From assembly GCF_005796105.1 (NCBI RefSeq), contig NZ_VAUO01000003.1:294865-358864 (forward strand): 64,000 nucleotides of DNA. The letters run 5' to 3'. The position numbers and the translations under genes are program-made. The DNA is from Pseudomonas mosselii. Its GTDB lineage: Bacteria; Pseudomonadota; Gammaproteobacteria; Pseudomonadales; Pseudomonadaceae. The notes under the pieces were generated by a model. It had not been told where the DNA came from. It ran no database searches and saw only the letters and a program-made list of their open reading frames with translations. The stretch's first letter is position 1. Every line of letters begins with the position of its first letter. Below, piece after piece: positions 25,064-33,108 of the stretch.

Positions 25064-26398
25064 TTACCCCCGAATGGCCCAGAACGCCAGGTTCAGCCCA
25101 GGGAACTCCCCGGCCATGTAGAAGGCAAAACCACCAGACTGCTGCAATTGCTTCCAGTGCTCGCTTCCGCGGTCGAGTTCGAAGTAAGTCGAGCCTGCAT
25201 GGAACGGGATCTGCCGCGGTGCCACCGGCAGCGGTAGCAGGCCGATGCCCGGCAGTTGCAGGTTGACCAAGTCGCGGATGTGCTCCACCGAGCCGATCTT
25301 GCTCTGCTGGCCGAAACGCGCGCGCAAGGTCTCGCTCGGCACGTCGGCACGCACCACCAGAATGAAGCTGGCGCTGTCCAGCAGGCTGCGGTCGGCGAGC
25401 ATGCCGACGTGGATACCGTAGGCCTTCTCCACCAGCGGAATCGCCACGGCCTTGCTGTCGATCAGCATCGACAGGGCCTCACGCAGGGCGGCCATCACCG
25501 GGGTGAAGGTCGCCGCCAGGTCATCGTGCTGGTACGCCGGGTAGCTTTCAGGGCGCCGGCCATCGCGGGTGAACGTGGCGAACTCGCCGGCCAGGGCCAC
25601 CAGTTCGCTGTACAGGCGCTCCGGGTGCAGCGGGGTCAGCTGGTTGAGGTGCTCCACCAACGGCTGGGCGCGGTTGACCAGTTGCAGCAGCATGAAGTCG
25701 GCGATCTCCGAAGCCCCGCCATTGGCCGACGCCACCACGCGCCCGGCCAGCGCTTCGCCGCGCTGGTGCAACAGGCCCAGCAGTTCGCCACGAAAACCCG
25801 ATAGCTGGGCATTGGCCGTGACATCCAGCAGTGGCGGGATATAACGCTCGTCCAACACCAAGGCGCGGTCGGCGCGCTTCTCGCGAACACGTACAACGCC
25901 GAGGGCTGCGTAGTCACTCAGGCCGTCCTCTGCGCGTAGCAGGCGCAAGGCGCGACTGCCCAGGGCCAGCGGCGCGCGGTTCTCGAACGGGGCGTTATCG
26001 TCACGCACTTCGCTGATACGGCTGACGTAGCGCGCACCCGCGACGCCTTCGCCCTCGTCTACAGTGTCACGGGCTCCGGCGCGCTTGAGCGGCAGACCCA
26101 GGTAGATCACCCCGTCGCGCAGGTCATCGGGGACCTCCAGCGGCGCAGGTGGCAGGTCATCACGGGGGATATCGAACGGCGTGCCATCAGGCAGCAAGCC
26201 ACGGGCACTGAGGATCGCCAGCTTGCCCTGGGCCAGCAGGCCCTGGTCGATGAGCAACTCGGAAAAGCCCCAGGCTGCCGCGCTGAGCGGCCGACTGCGG
26301 GCGTCGATGAAGTTTTCCAGGTAGCGGTCGTGCTGCTGAAAGTGCTGGGTCGTGATGAACATGCCTTCCGACCAGACCACGCGATTGTTCCAGGACAT
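25064..26398 (-). CDS. tssK: TssK, T6SS baseplate-to-membrane adaptor
   Basis: 444-aa cytoplasmic baseplate component, trimeric in known systems, that links TssFGE wedges to TssL/TssM. The N-terminus has the family signature VVWSEGMFITTQHFQQHDRYLE. The C-terminal half contains the shoulder/neck segments, then PSETLRARFGQQSKIGSVEHIRDLVNLQLPGI and the conserved IPFHAGSTYFELDR. GGAG lies ahead of the ATG. 15 nt separate it from tssJ. No unusual features. Confidence 0.97.
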   Translation of the reverse strand: MSWNNRVVWSEGMFITTQHFQQHDRYLENFIDARSRPLSAAAWGFSELLIDQGLLAQGKLAILSARGLLPDGTPFDIPRDDLPPAPLEVPDDLRDGVIYLGLPLKRAGARDTVDEGEGVAGARYVSRISEVRDDNAPFENRAPLALGSRALRLLRAEDGLSDYAALGVVRVREKRADRALVLDERYIPPLLDVTANAQLSGFRGELLGLLHQRGEALAGRVVASANGGASEIADFMLLQLVNRAQPLVEHLNQLTPLHPERLYSELVALAGEFATFTRDGRRPESYPAYQHDDLAATFTPVMAALREALSMLIDSKAVAIPLVEKAYGIHVGMLADRSLLDSASFILVVRADVPSETLRARFGQQSKIGSVEHIRDLVNLQLPGIGLLPLPVAPRQIPFHAGSTYFELDRGSEHWKQLQQSGGFAFYMAGEFPGLNLAFWAIRG

Positions 26399-26413
26399 GG
26401 GGACTCCGAATGC

Positions 26414-26908
26414 CTAGTGGGCAGGCTCAGGTTGTGGGGTGGCCACGGCGCTGCGCACGGCGCGCACATCGAGGCTGATCTGATAGTCACGTGGCGGCAC
26501 CGGCAGCAAGCTGCGCCACTGGGCCTGGTCGACCTCGCGGTAACCGACCACCAGTCCGACCTGGCGCGTGGCCGGATCGAGCGCACGTTCCAGGCGCAGT
26601 TGCTCGCCGGGTTGCAGCAGCACCTCGTCCTGGTCGATCAGGTCGGCGCCGAGCGTCGCCTGGGCTCGCTCGGCCAGGGCGAAATAATCGGCACGGGCAA
26701 AAGCCGCGCCGTTCTTCAACTCGTAAAGGCGCACGCGAACCGGCGCGGGGTGGCCGGTCGCGCCTGGGTTGAGCCCGGCAGCGGCGCTGAAATACAAGGT
26801 AAGGTCCGGCGCCGACGCATCGCCAGGGGCGGGCTCGACCGGCATGTCCTTGCCACAGGCGCTGAGCAGCACCATGGCCAGGGCTGCGATCAGTCGTGTT
26901 GCGTTCAT
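26414..26908 (-). CDS. tssJ: TssJ, outer-membrane lipoprotein of the T6SS membrane complex
   Basis: 164-aa lipoprotein with signal peptide and lipobox LLSAC (Cys18), followed by a beta-sandwich domain of the transthyretin-like TssJ type (LTLYFSAAAGLNPG, PAPVRVRLYELKNGAAFARADYFAL, VGLVVGYREVDQAQWR). It bridges the outer membrane to TssM. I chose the ATG at 26908 because GAGGACGAGG lies just upstream and the lipobox spacing is normal; an ATG at 26920 is possible, and the longer open frame to 27046 runs into tagH. Confidence 0.93.
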   Translation of the reverse strand: MNATRLIAALAMVLLSACGKDMPVEPAPGDASAPDLTLYFSAAAGLNPGATGHPAPVRVRLYELKNGAAFARADYFALAERAQATLGADLIDQDEVLLQPGEQLRLERALDPATRQVGLVVGYREVDQAQWRSLLPVPPRDYQISLDVRAVRSAVATPQPEPAH

Positions 26909-26957
26909 CCTCGTCCTCATGACGTCGTGTGTTCTTCCTGTGCCCCGGGCGGATGCC

Positions 26958-28304
26958 TCAGGGGCGTTGCAAACGGCTGCTGTGGGCTTCGTAGGCGCGG
27001 CTGAACTCGCGGCCGAACAGGTCCTGGAAATCGTCCTCGGCCTCACGCGAAATCTGCCCGTAGAGCGCGGTAAACTGCTGCCAGCAATGCGCCTGGCGCG
27101 AGCCGCCGAACAGCTTGGTCAAGCCTGCTGCAGGCGCCAGGCGCTGCTCCAGGCGGGCCGGTTCGAAGCGACTCAGCAAGTGCTTGAGCGCGGCCTCCAC
27201 GCCCGCCATCACGGCCAGTTGGTGGGCCCGCAAATCATCGAAGCTGTCGCGTACGGCGCGGTCCGGCGCCATGAACGCCTGATTGCCATGGCGCAACAGC
27301 AGCAGCAACGCTTCGTCGGCGTTGGGCGCGAATTTCAGCGGATTGTTCTGTACCGGGGCGATGCTGGTCTGCTGCATGCGGAACTCGCCCTTCAAGCTGC
27401 TGCGGGCGCGCAGTACGTCGATCAAGCCCTCGACCATCAGGCGGTAGCTCTGGCCGATGGCCTGCATCTGCGCAGCGGCATCCACCGCGTCGATGCGCAG
27501 GTGTTCGATGCCGGCGCCACGCAGAAACGCCTGCAACAGTGCATCGCTGTTGGCGGCGGGAGCGGGCGGCGCAGCGCCTGGCGGTACCGGCGCAGCAGCC
27601 ACAGGCGCGGGCACCGGTTCTACCACGGGAGGCGGCACGACCGGCGCTGGCGCAGGCGCAGGCGTTTCGTCGAACAGGTTCCAATCTGCTGGAATCACCC
27701 CTGGCGCGGTGGGCACCGCAGGCGGCGGCGCGACCGGGGCTGGAGGGCGAAAATCGTGTTGCTGGGCAGGGACATGGTCGGCCTGGCTGGCCGGCGGCAG
27801 GCTGGAAGGCCCGAGGAAATCGAACAGGTCGGGCAAGGTATCGTGGTTCGACGCGCCTTGCAGGAAAGCCGCAGGCGCACCGCTAATCGGTGTACTCGGC
27901 GTGATCGGCGCAGCCACCTGATTGGCCATCAGGGCTTCGAAGCTCTGCGCTTCAGGCTGCCCGCCAAGGGCAATGCTACGCCCCGCATCGATACGCGCCT
28001 GGATTTCATACTCGCCAATGCGGATAACTTCGCCATCCATCAACGGCTCGCTGTTGCCGCGGCGCAGGCGAATACCAGCGTTGACCAACTCCACACCGTT
28101 GGTGCTGTTATCGGTCAGGTAATAACGGCCATCTTTGAACTGGATCACACAATGCTTGGAAGATACCAAGCGTTCAGGATCCGGCAGTACCCAGTCATTA
28201 TCCGCCGCACGGCCAACAGTGATGGCACCGGTTTCCAGCAACTTCTCCGGGCATTGCCCAGGGGTGATCTTGTGGTAACTGGTGATAGTTAGGCAAAGTG
28301 CCAT
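26958..28304 (-). CDS. tagH: TagH (Fha1), FHA-domain T6SS scaffold
   Basis: 448 aa. An N-terminal forkhead-associated domain (about 20-110) shows VGRAADNDWVLPDPERLVSSKH, then LTDNSTNGVELVN. A long Pro/Ala-rich linker (about 160-240) and a C-terminal helical TagH domain follow. It is the phospho-target of PpkA and promotes assembly once phosphorylated. Start is ATG 28304 with GGAGG 4 nt upstream; an adjacent ATG at 28307 is too close. First gene of the minus-strand operon, divergent from tssA. Its leader contains two touching perfect palindromes. Confidence 0.94.
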   Translation of the reverse strand: MALCLTITSYHKITPGQCPEKLLETGAITVGRAADNDWVLPDPERLVSSKHCVIQFKDGRYYLTDNSTNGVELVNAGIRLRRGNSEPLMDGEVIRIGEYEIQARIDAGRSIALGGQPEAQSFEALMANQVAAPITPSTPISGAPAAFLQGASNHDTLPDLFDFLGPSSLPPASQADHVPAQQHDFRPPAPVAPPPAVPTAPGVIPADWNLFDETPAPAPAPVVPPPVVEPVPAPVAAAPVPPGAAPPAPAANSDALLQAFLRGAGIEHLRIDAVDAAAQMQAIGQSYRLMVEGLIDVLRARSSLKGEFRMQQTSIAPVQNNPLKFAPNADEALLLLLRHGNQAFMAPDRAVRDSFDDLRAHQLAVMAGVEAALKHLLSRFEPARLEQRLAPAAGLTKLFGGSRQAHCWQQFTALYGQISREAEDDFQDLFGREFSRAYEAHSSRLQRP

Positions 28305-28336
28305 CATGCCTCCGTGCATATATGTAATTCGCGATT

Positions 28337-28363
28337 CCATTCATTTGAATGGCTCGACGAGCC
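28337..28363 (-). promoter_or_regulatory. two adjacent palindromes in the tagH leader
   Basis: CCATTCATTTGAATGG (28337-28352) and GGCTCGACGAGCC (28351-28363) are each perfect dyads and share two bases. They lie 33-59 nt ahead of the tagH start, so they could be operators or RNA stem-loops. P. aeruginosa fha1 and tssA1 leaders are targets of the translational repressor RsmA, so a post-transcriptional role is plausible. Confidence 0.45.
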
Positions 28364-28532
28364 TGCGCTCCCGCCTGGCAAAAAGCCCAATTAATACTGG
28401 GCGATACGCTCAAAATCAGACATTGTGAGGCAGCGACCGATGAGACGATCAAGGCACTTTGACAGTACCCGCCCAATGGACAGCGCACCTGCCAACGGGT
28501 TCACATCGGTCACTCGCGGCGCGTAGCTTACC

Positions 28533-28561
28533 TTGACACTTGTTTACAAATAAACCATAAA
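28533..28561 (+). promoter_or_regulatory. sigma70-like promoter toward tssA (distal)
   Basis: TTGACA at 28533-28538, 17-nt spacer, CATAAA at 28556-28561. A perfect -35 with a 4/6 -10 gives a predicted leader of about 130 nt. Confidence 0.5.
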
Positions 28562-28583
28562 TGCGCAACTTCTGAATGCCCGA

Positions 28584-28604
28584 GTGATATCATCATGATG
28601 TCAC
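28584..28604. promoter_or_regulatory. 21-bp palindrome, possible operator
   Basis: Two 10-bp arms, GTGATATCAT and ATGATGTCAC, around a central C with one mismatched pair. It lies just downstream of the distal promoter and just upstream of the proximal one, so it could repress the first or activate the second. Confidence 0.5.
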
Positions 28605-28615
28605 TTTCGCGTTCT

Positions 28616-28645
28616 TTGACAAGTTTGTGCGTTAGTTCACAAAAT
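28616..28645 (+). promoter_or_regulatory. sigma70-like promoter toward tssA (proximal)
   Basis: TTGACA at 28616-28621, 18-nt spacer, CAAAAT at 28640-28645. It would give a leader of about 47 nt to the tssA GTG. Confidence 0.4.
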
Positions 28646-28698
28646 TAACTTCGCGCAAACAAAGCCCCACCACGGGCCGATATGGAGATCGAATTCTG

Positions 28699-29736
28699 GT
28701 GAACTCGCCGCAGTTACTCGCCGCTGTTTCCGCAGACTTTCCCTGTGGTGACGACCTCGAATACGACGCCGATTTCCTGCAATTGGAGCGTGATGCCCAG
28801 GGCCGCCCCGAGCGTGTAATGGGCGACGCTGTGCTGCCGGCCGAGCCGCCCCAGTGGCGCGATATCGAGCAGTCCTGTAACGCCCTGCTGCAACGCAGCA
28901 AGGACCTGCGCATCACCCACTTCCTGGTGCAGTCGAACCTGGCCCTGCATGGCCTGCCGGGCCTGGCGGCGAGCCTCGAACTGATCCGCGACCTGCTGAA
29001 CGAATACTGGCTCTACCTGCACCCGCAACTGGACGCCGCAGACGACAACGACCCCACCGTGCGTATCAACGCGCTGGCGGGCCTGACCTGCGACACCAAC
29101 ATCGGCCTGCTGCGCGACGCAGTGCTGGTGCGCTCGCGCGCGTTCGGCCCAGTGACCCTGCGCGCCGCCTTGCACGCCGCTGGCGTTCAGCATTTCGCCA
29201 GCGAACAGCTGAGCCCCGAAGAGCTGGCCGCCGCCCTGCGCGACGCCGAGCCCGAACAGCTGCAACAGAGCCTGCAAGCGCTGCAACGCGCCCGCGAGGC
29301 CCTGGACAGCATCGAGAGCCGGGTCAACGAGCAGGTCGGCTCGGCCAGTGGCGTCGACCTCTCGGCCCTGCGCCAGCCGCTGCGCCAGGTGCATCAAGTG
29401 CTGGCCGACTACGCCCCGGACGGCGCAGCAGCGCAGCCAGGCAGCGATGACAGCCAGGCCGAGCACGCCGACGAATACGTCCAAGCCGCGCCCCAGGCAG
29501 CCGCACCCCGCCCAGCCGCACGCCCTGGCGAGGTGAGCAGCCGCGAGGACGTAACGCAAAGCCTCGACCGCCTGTTGCAGTACTACGCCCGTCACGAGCC
29601 ATCCAGCCCGCTGCCGGTGCTGCTGCGCCGGGCAAAGAATCTGGTCAACGCGGATTTCGCGACCATCGTGCGCGACCTGATCCCCGATGGCATGTCGCAA
29701 TTCGAGAACCTGCGCGGCCCCGAAGGCGACTACTGA
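28699..29736 (+). CDS. tssA: TssA, T6SS tail assembly chaperone/cap
   Basis: 345 aa with the ImpA N-terminal domain (CGDDLEYDADFLQLERDAQG, then the W-rich stretch WLYLHPQLDAADDNDPTVR), a charged Ala/Gln-rich linker and a short C-terminal domain (RAKNLVNADFATIVRDLIPDG). This is the short TssA type found in H1-like systems, which caps and starts sheath polymerisation at the baseplate. GTG start with GGAG 11 nt upstream. First gene of the plus-strand structural operon. Confidence 0.95.
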   Translation: MNSPQLLAAVSADFPCGDDLEYDADFLQLERDAQGRPERVMGDAVLPAEPPQWRDIEQSCNALLQRSKDLRITHFLVQSNLALHGLPGLAASLELIRDLLNEYWLYLHPQLDAADDNDPTVRINALAGLTCDTNIGLLRDAVLVRSRAFGPVTLRAALHAAGVQHFASEQLSPEELAAALRDAEPEQLQQSLQALQRAREALDSIESRVNEQVGSASGVDLSALRQPLRQVHQVLADYAPDGAAAQPGSDDSQAEHADEYVQAAPQAAAPRPAARPGEVSSREDVTQSLDRLLQYYARHEPSSPLPVLLRRAKNLVNADFATIVRDLIPDGMSQFENLRGPEGDY

Positions 29737-29809
29737 CGCCTTCAACGCCGCATAAACACCGACGCCCGCAACGAACAGAGCCGCCGCACCGGCGCCCAGG
29801 AGGAACAAC

Positions 29810-30325
29810 GTGGCGAAAGACAGCTCCCAGAAATTCATCGCGCGCAACCGCGCGCCGCGGGTACAGATCGAGTACGACGTCGAGCTGTACGGCGCCGAGA
29901 AAAAGGTCCAGCTGCCCTTCGTCATGGGCGTGCTTTCGGACCTCACCGGCAAACCCGCCGAGCCACTGCCAGCCGTGGCCGAGCGCAAGTTCCTGGAAAT
30001 CGACGTCGACAACTTCGACTCGCGCCTGAAGGCCATGCAGCCACGGGTGGCGTTCAACGTGCCCAACGAGCTGACCGGTGAAGGCAACCTGAGCCTGGAC
30101 ATCACCTTCGAGAGCATGGACGACTTCAGCCCGGCCGCCGTGGCACGCAAGGTCGACGCCCTGAACCAGTTGCTGGAAGCTCGCACCCAGCTGGCCAACC
30201 TGCTGACCTACATGGACGGCAAGACCGGCGCCGAGGACATCATCCTCAAGGCCATCAAGGACCCTGCCCTGCTGCAAGCCCTGGCCAGCGCACCAAAACC
30301 CGCCGACACCGAGCCGAGCGCCTGA
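29810..30325 (+). CDS. tssB: TssB, small sheath subunit
   Basis: 171 aa. Forms the contractile sheath with TssC. Typical start KDSSQKFIARNRAPRVQIEYDVE, then LPFVMGVLSDLTGKP, FLEIDVDNFDSRLKAMQPRV and DFSPAAVARKVDAL. GTG start at 29810 behind AGGAGGAAC, a strong Shine-Dalgarno suited to a highly expressed structural protein. Followed after 11 nt by tssC. In systems with TagJ, this protein recruits it, but no tagJ is present here. Confidence 0.97.
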   Translation: MAKDSSQKFIARNRAPRVQIEYDVELYGAEKKVQLPFVMGVLSDLTGKPAEPLPAVAERKFLEIDVDNFDSRLKAMQPRVAFNVPNELTGEGNLSLDITFESMDDFSPAAVARKVDALNQLLEARTQLANLLTYMDGKTGAEDIILKAIKDPALLQALASAPKPADTEPSA

Positions 30326-30336
30326 GGAGAGCCCCG

Positions 30337-31830
30337 ATGAACGATCCATTGCGCGACACCCAGGCCCCCCAGGCGGCCACCCAGGACCCGAGCGAGTTCG
30401 CAAGCCTGCTGTTGCAGGAGTTCAAGCCCAAGACCGAGCGTGCCAAGGAAGCTGTCGAAAGCGCCGTGCGCACCCTCGCTGAGCAGGCGCTGGCGCAAAC
30501 CAACCTGGTGTCCAACGATGCCATCGGCTCGATCGAACAGATCATCGCGGCCATCGACCAGAAGCTCACCGCACAGGTCAACCAGATCATCCACCACAAC
30601 GATTTCCAGCAGTTGGAAAGCGCCTGGCGTGGCCTGCACTACCTGGTCAACAACACCGAGAGCGACGAGCAGCTGAAAATCCGCGTGCTCAACATCTCCA
30701 AGACCGACCTGCACAAGACCCTGAAGAAATTCAAGGGCACCGCCTGGGACCAGAGCCCGGTGTTCAAGAAGCTCTACGAAGAGGAATACGGCCAGTTCGG
30801 CGGCGAGCCTTACGGCTGCCTGGTGGGCGACTACTACTTCGACCAGTCGCCGCCTGATGTCGAGCTGCTCGGCGAAATGTCCAAGGTATGCGCCTCGATG
30901 CACGCGCCGTTCATCTCGGCCGCCTCGCCGACGGTAATGGGCATGGGCTCGTGGCAGGAGCTGTCCAACCCGCGTGACCTGACCAAGATCTTCACCACCC
31001 CGGAATACGCCGGCTGGCGCTCGCTGCGTGAGTCGGAAGACTCGCGCTACATCGGCCTGACCATGCCGCGCTTCCTGGCCCGTCTGCCCTACGGCGCCAA
31101 GACCGACCCGGTCGAAGCCTTCGCCTTCGAAGAAGACACCGACGGCGCCGACAGCAGCAAGTACACCTGGGCCAACGCCGCCTATGCGATGGCGGTGAAC
31201 ATCAACCGTTCGTTCAAGCACTACGGCTGGTGCTCGCGCATCCGTGGCGTGGAATCGGGCGGTGAAGTGCAGGGTCTGCCGGCGCACACCTTCCCCACCG
31301 ACGACGGTGGCGTGGACATGAAGTGCCCGACCGAGATCGCCATCTCCGACCGCCGCGAGGCCGAGTTGGCCAAGAACGGCTTCATGCCGCTGCTGCACAA
31401 GAAAAACACCGACTTCGCCGCCTTCATCGGCGCGCAGTCGCTGCAAAAGCCCGCCGAATACGACGACCCGGACGCCACCGCCAACGCCAACCTGGCCGCG
31501 CGCCTGCCGTACCTTTTCGCCACCTGCCGCTTCGCGCATTACCTGAAGTGCATCGTTCGCGACAAGATCGGCTCGTTCAAGGAAAAGGACGAGATGCAGC
31601 GCTGGCTGCAGGACTGGATCCTCAACTACGTCGACGGCGACCCGGCGCACTCCACCGAAACCACCAAGGCCCAGCACCCACTGGCAGCCGCCGAAGTGGT
31701 GGTCGAGGAGGTCGAAGGTAACCCCGGTTACTACAACTCGCGCTTCTACCTGCGCCCGCACTACCAGCTCGAAGGGCTGACCGTGTCGCTGCGCCTGGTG
31801 TCGAAGCTGCCTTCGGCCAAAGGGGCCTGA
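30337..31830 (+). CDS. tssC: TssC, large sheath subunit
   Basis: 497 aa, complete. Family blocks include AWRGLHYLVNNTESDEQLKIRVLN, DQSPVFKKLYEEEYGQFGG, PFGALVGDY-like EPYGCLVGDYYF, FARLPYG-type PRFLARLPYGAKTDPVE, a central WANAAYAMAVNI, and the C-terminal GNPGYYNSRFYLRPHYQLEGLTVSLRLVSKLP. Forms TssBC protomers that contract to fire the Hcp tube and are recycled by ClpV. GAGGAG precedes the ATG. Confidence 0.98.
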   Translation: MNDPLRDTQAPQAATQDPSEFASLLLQEFKPKTERAKEAVESAVRTLAEQALAQTNLVSNDAIGSIEQIIAAIDQKLTAQVNQIIHHNDFQQLESAWRGLHYLVNNTESDEQLKIRVLNISKTDLHKTLKKFKGTAWDQSPVFKKLYEEEYGQFGGEPYGCLVGDYYFDQSPPDVELLGEMSKVCASMHAPFISAASPTVMGMGSWQELSNPRDLTKIFTTPEYAGWRSLRESEDSRYIGLTMPRFLARLPYGAKTDPVEAFAFEEDTDGADSSKYTWANAAYAMAVNINRSFKHYGWCSRIRGVESGGEVQGLPAHTFPTDDGGVDMKCPTEIAISDRREAELAKNGFMPLLHKKNTDFAAFIGAQSLQKPAEYDDPDATANANLAARLPYLFATCRFAHYLKCIVRDKIGSFKEKDEMQRWLQDWILNYVDGDPAHSTETTKAQHPLAAAEVVVEEVEGNPGYYNSRFYLRPHYQLEGLTVSLRLVSKLPSAKGA

Positions 31831-31849
31831 GCCTGAACGGGGCCGCTGC

Positions 31850-31916
31850 GCGCCCCATCGCGGGAAAAGCCCGCTCCTACAGGATTTGTAGGAGCGGACT
31901 TGCCCGCGATGGGCTG
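31850..31916. repeat. inverted REP pair between tssC and hcp
   Basis: CATCGCGGG and CCGCTCCTACA on the left pair with TGTAGGAGCGG and CCCGCGATG on the right, giving a hairpin of about 55 nt. It lies in the 136-nt gap between tssC and hcp. Confidence 0.85.
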
Positions 31917-31966
31917 CACAGCAGCCCCAATAGCACCGCCAACCGATTGAACACTCCGAGGACATC

Positions 31967-32455
31967 ATGGCTGTAGATATTTTCATCAAGATCGGCGACA
32001 TCAAGGGCGAGTCCCAGGACAAAGCCCACAAGGAAGAGATCGACGTGCTGAACTGGAGCTGGGGCATGTCCCAGTCCGGCAACATGCACATGGGCAGCGG
32101 CGGCGGCTCGGGCAAGGTCAACATCCAGGACCTGTCGATCACCAAGTACATCGACAAGTCCAGCCCCAACCTGATGGCCCATTGCTCCAGCGGCAAGCAC
32201 ATCGACAAGGTCAAGCTGACCGTGCGCAAGGCCGGTGGCGAGAGCCAGGTCGAGTACCTGATCATCAACCTCGAAGAGGTCATCATCAGCTCGCTGAGCA
32301 CCGGCGGTTCGGGCAGCGACGATCGCCTGACCGAGAACGTGACCCTGAACTTCGCCAAGGTCACCGTTGACTACCAGCCGCAGAAAGCCGACGGCACCAA
32401 AGACGGCGGCGCGATCAAGTACGGCTGGAACATCCGCTCCAACGTCAAGATCTGA
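31967..32455 (+). CDS. hcp: Hcp, T6SS inner tube protein
   Basis: 162 aa, full-length Hcp of the Hcp1 type: MAVDIFIKIGDIKGES, then VLNWSWGMSQSGNMHMGSGGGSGKV, ITKYIDKSSPNLM, and the C-terminal IKYGWNIRSNVKI. Hexameric rings stack into the tube and carry small effectors in the lumen. GAGG lies 5 nt before the ATG. Both flanks of the gene are occupied by inverted REP pairs, unlike the tightly packed genes around it, which would set its mRNA segment apart from the rest of the operon. Confidence 0.98.
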   Translation: MAVDIFIKIGDIKGESQDKAHKEEIDVLNWSWGMSQSGNMHMGSGGGSGKVNIQDLSITKYIDKSSPNLMAHCSSGKHIDKVKLTVRKAGGESQVEYLIINLEEVIISSLSTGGSGSDDRLTENVTLNFAKVTVDYQPQKADGTKDGGAIKYGWNIRSNVKI

Positions 32456-32459
32456 CGAG

Positions 32460-32571
32460 GGCTGCCGTGCAGCCCTTCGCGGCGCAAGGCCGCTCCTACA
32501 AGGACCGAGCGCTTCTGTAGGAGCGGACTTGCGCCACGAAAGGGGCGCACAGCGCCCCAGCACTGCAACAC
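32460..32571. repeat. inverted REP pair between hcp and tssE
   Basis: TTCGCGGCGCAAGGCCGCTC on the left and GTAGGAGCGG...GCGCCACGAA on the right form a second large hairpin in the 137-nt gap. Flanking GGGCTGCCGTGCAGCCC and GGGGCGCACAGCGCCCC are themselves small dyads. Confidence 0.82.
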
Positions 32572-32592
32572 CCCTAGGGAGAGATCACCGCC

Positions 32593-33108
32593 GTGGTAGC
32601 CGAAATCGCCAGCCGCGACCGCCTGCAGCCCTCGCTGCTCGATCGCCTTACCGACGACGATCCGGGCAACCCGCAGGAAGCCCCGGACAAGCGCGTGCTC
32701 AGCCTGCAGCAGCTCAAGACATCGGTGCTGCGCGACCTGGCCTGGCTACTCAACACCACCGCCCTGCTCGACCGCATCGACACCTTGAACACCCCGGCCG
32801 GTGCGTCGGTGCTCAACTACGGCCTGCCCGCGCTGGCCGGCAACAGCGCCTCGAACATCGACCTCACCGCGCTGGAGCGCATCATCCACCAAGCCATCGC
32901 CACCTACGAGCCGCGCATCCTCGCCCACACCCTGAAAGTGCGCGCCCAGGCCGCACCCGGCGAGATGAACGCCAATGCCCTGAGTTTCGAGATCGAGGGC
33001 GACCTGTGGGCCCAGCCTGCAGCACTGCCGTTGCTGCTGCACACCGAGGTGGACCTGGAGTCAGGCCATGTGCGCGTGGCCCCCGCTGAACGCCGGAGAC
33101 GTGCATGA
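32593..33108 (+). CDS. tssE: TssE, gp25-like baseplate protein
   Basis: 171 aa with the gp25/lysozyme-like fold: LLDRLTDD near the N-terminus, [19 protein letters not shown], then the EPRI motif region ([18 protein letters not shown]). Wedge component that starts sheath assembly on the baseplate. GTG start at 32593 behind GGGAGAG. Overlaps tssF by 4 nt. In most H1-type loci tagJ lies between hcp and tssE, but here there is only repeat DNA. Confidence 0.95.
   Translation: MVAEIASRDRLQPSLLDRLTDDDPGNPQEAPDKRVLSLQQLKTSVLRDLAWLLNTTALLDRIDTLNTPAGASVLNYGLPALAGNSASNIDLTALERIIHQAIATYEPRILAHTLKVRAQAAPGEMNANALSFEIEGDLWAQPAALPLLLHTEVDLESGHVRVAPAERRRRA

Larger units (their letters stand above)
28305..28698. 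promoter_or_regulatory. 394-bp divergent control region of the two T6SS operons
   Basis: The most AT-rich gap of the T6SS locus. Reading left to right it holds two touching palindromes in the tagH leader (28337-28352 and 28351-28363) and a possible minus-strand -10 (TATTAA, 28396-28391). Further right are two sigma70-like promoters toward tssA and a 21-bp palindrome. No -24/-12 sigma54 site (TGGCAC-N5-TTGC) was found. Confidence 0.6.

Noticed and set aside
28305..28698. Sigma54 (-24/-12) promoter for the T6SS operons
   Set aside because: No TGGCAC-N5-TTGC match; TGGCA at about 28376 lacks the -12 GC element.
30208..32364. 718-codon minus-strand frame across tssB, tssC and hcp
   Set aside because: Antisense to highly conserved sheath genes and spans gene borders and a REP pair; no motifs.
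32456..32592. Hidden small tagJ-like gene between hcp and tssE
   Set aside because: The gap is only 137 nt and is made of REP sequence; TagJ proteins are several hundred residues long.
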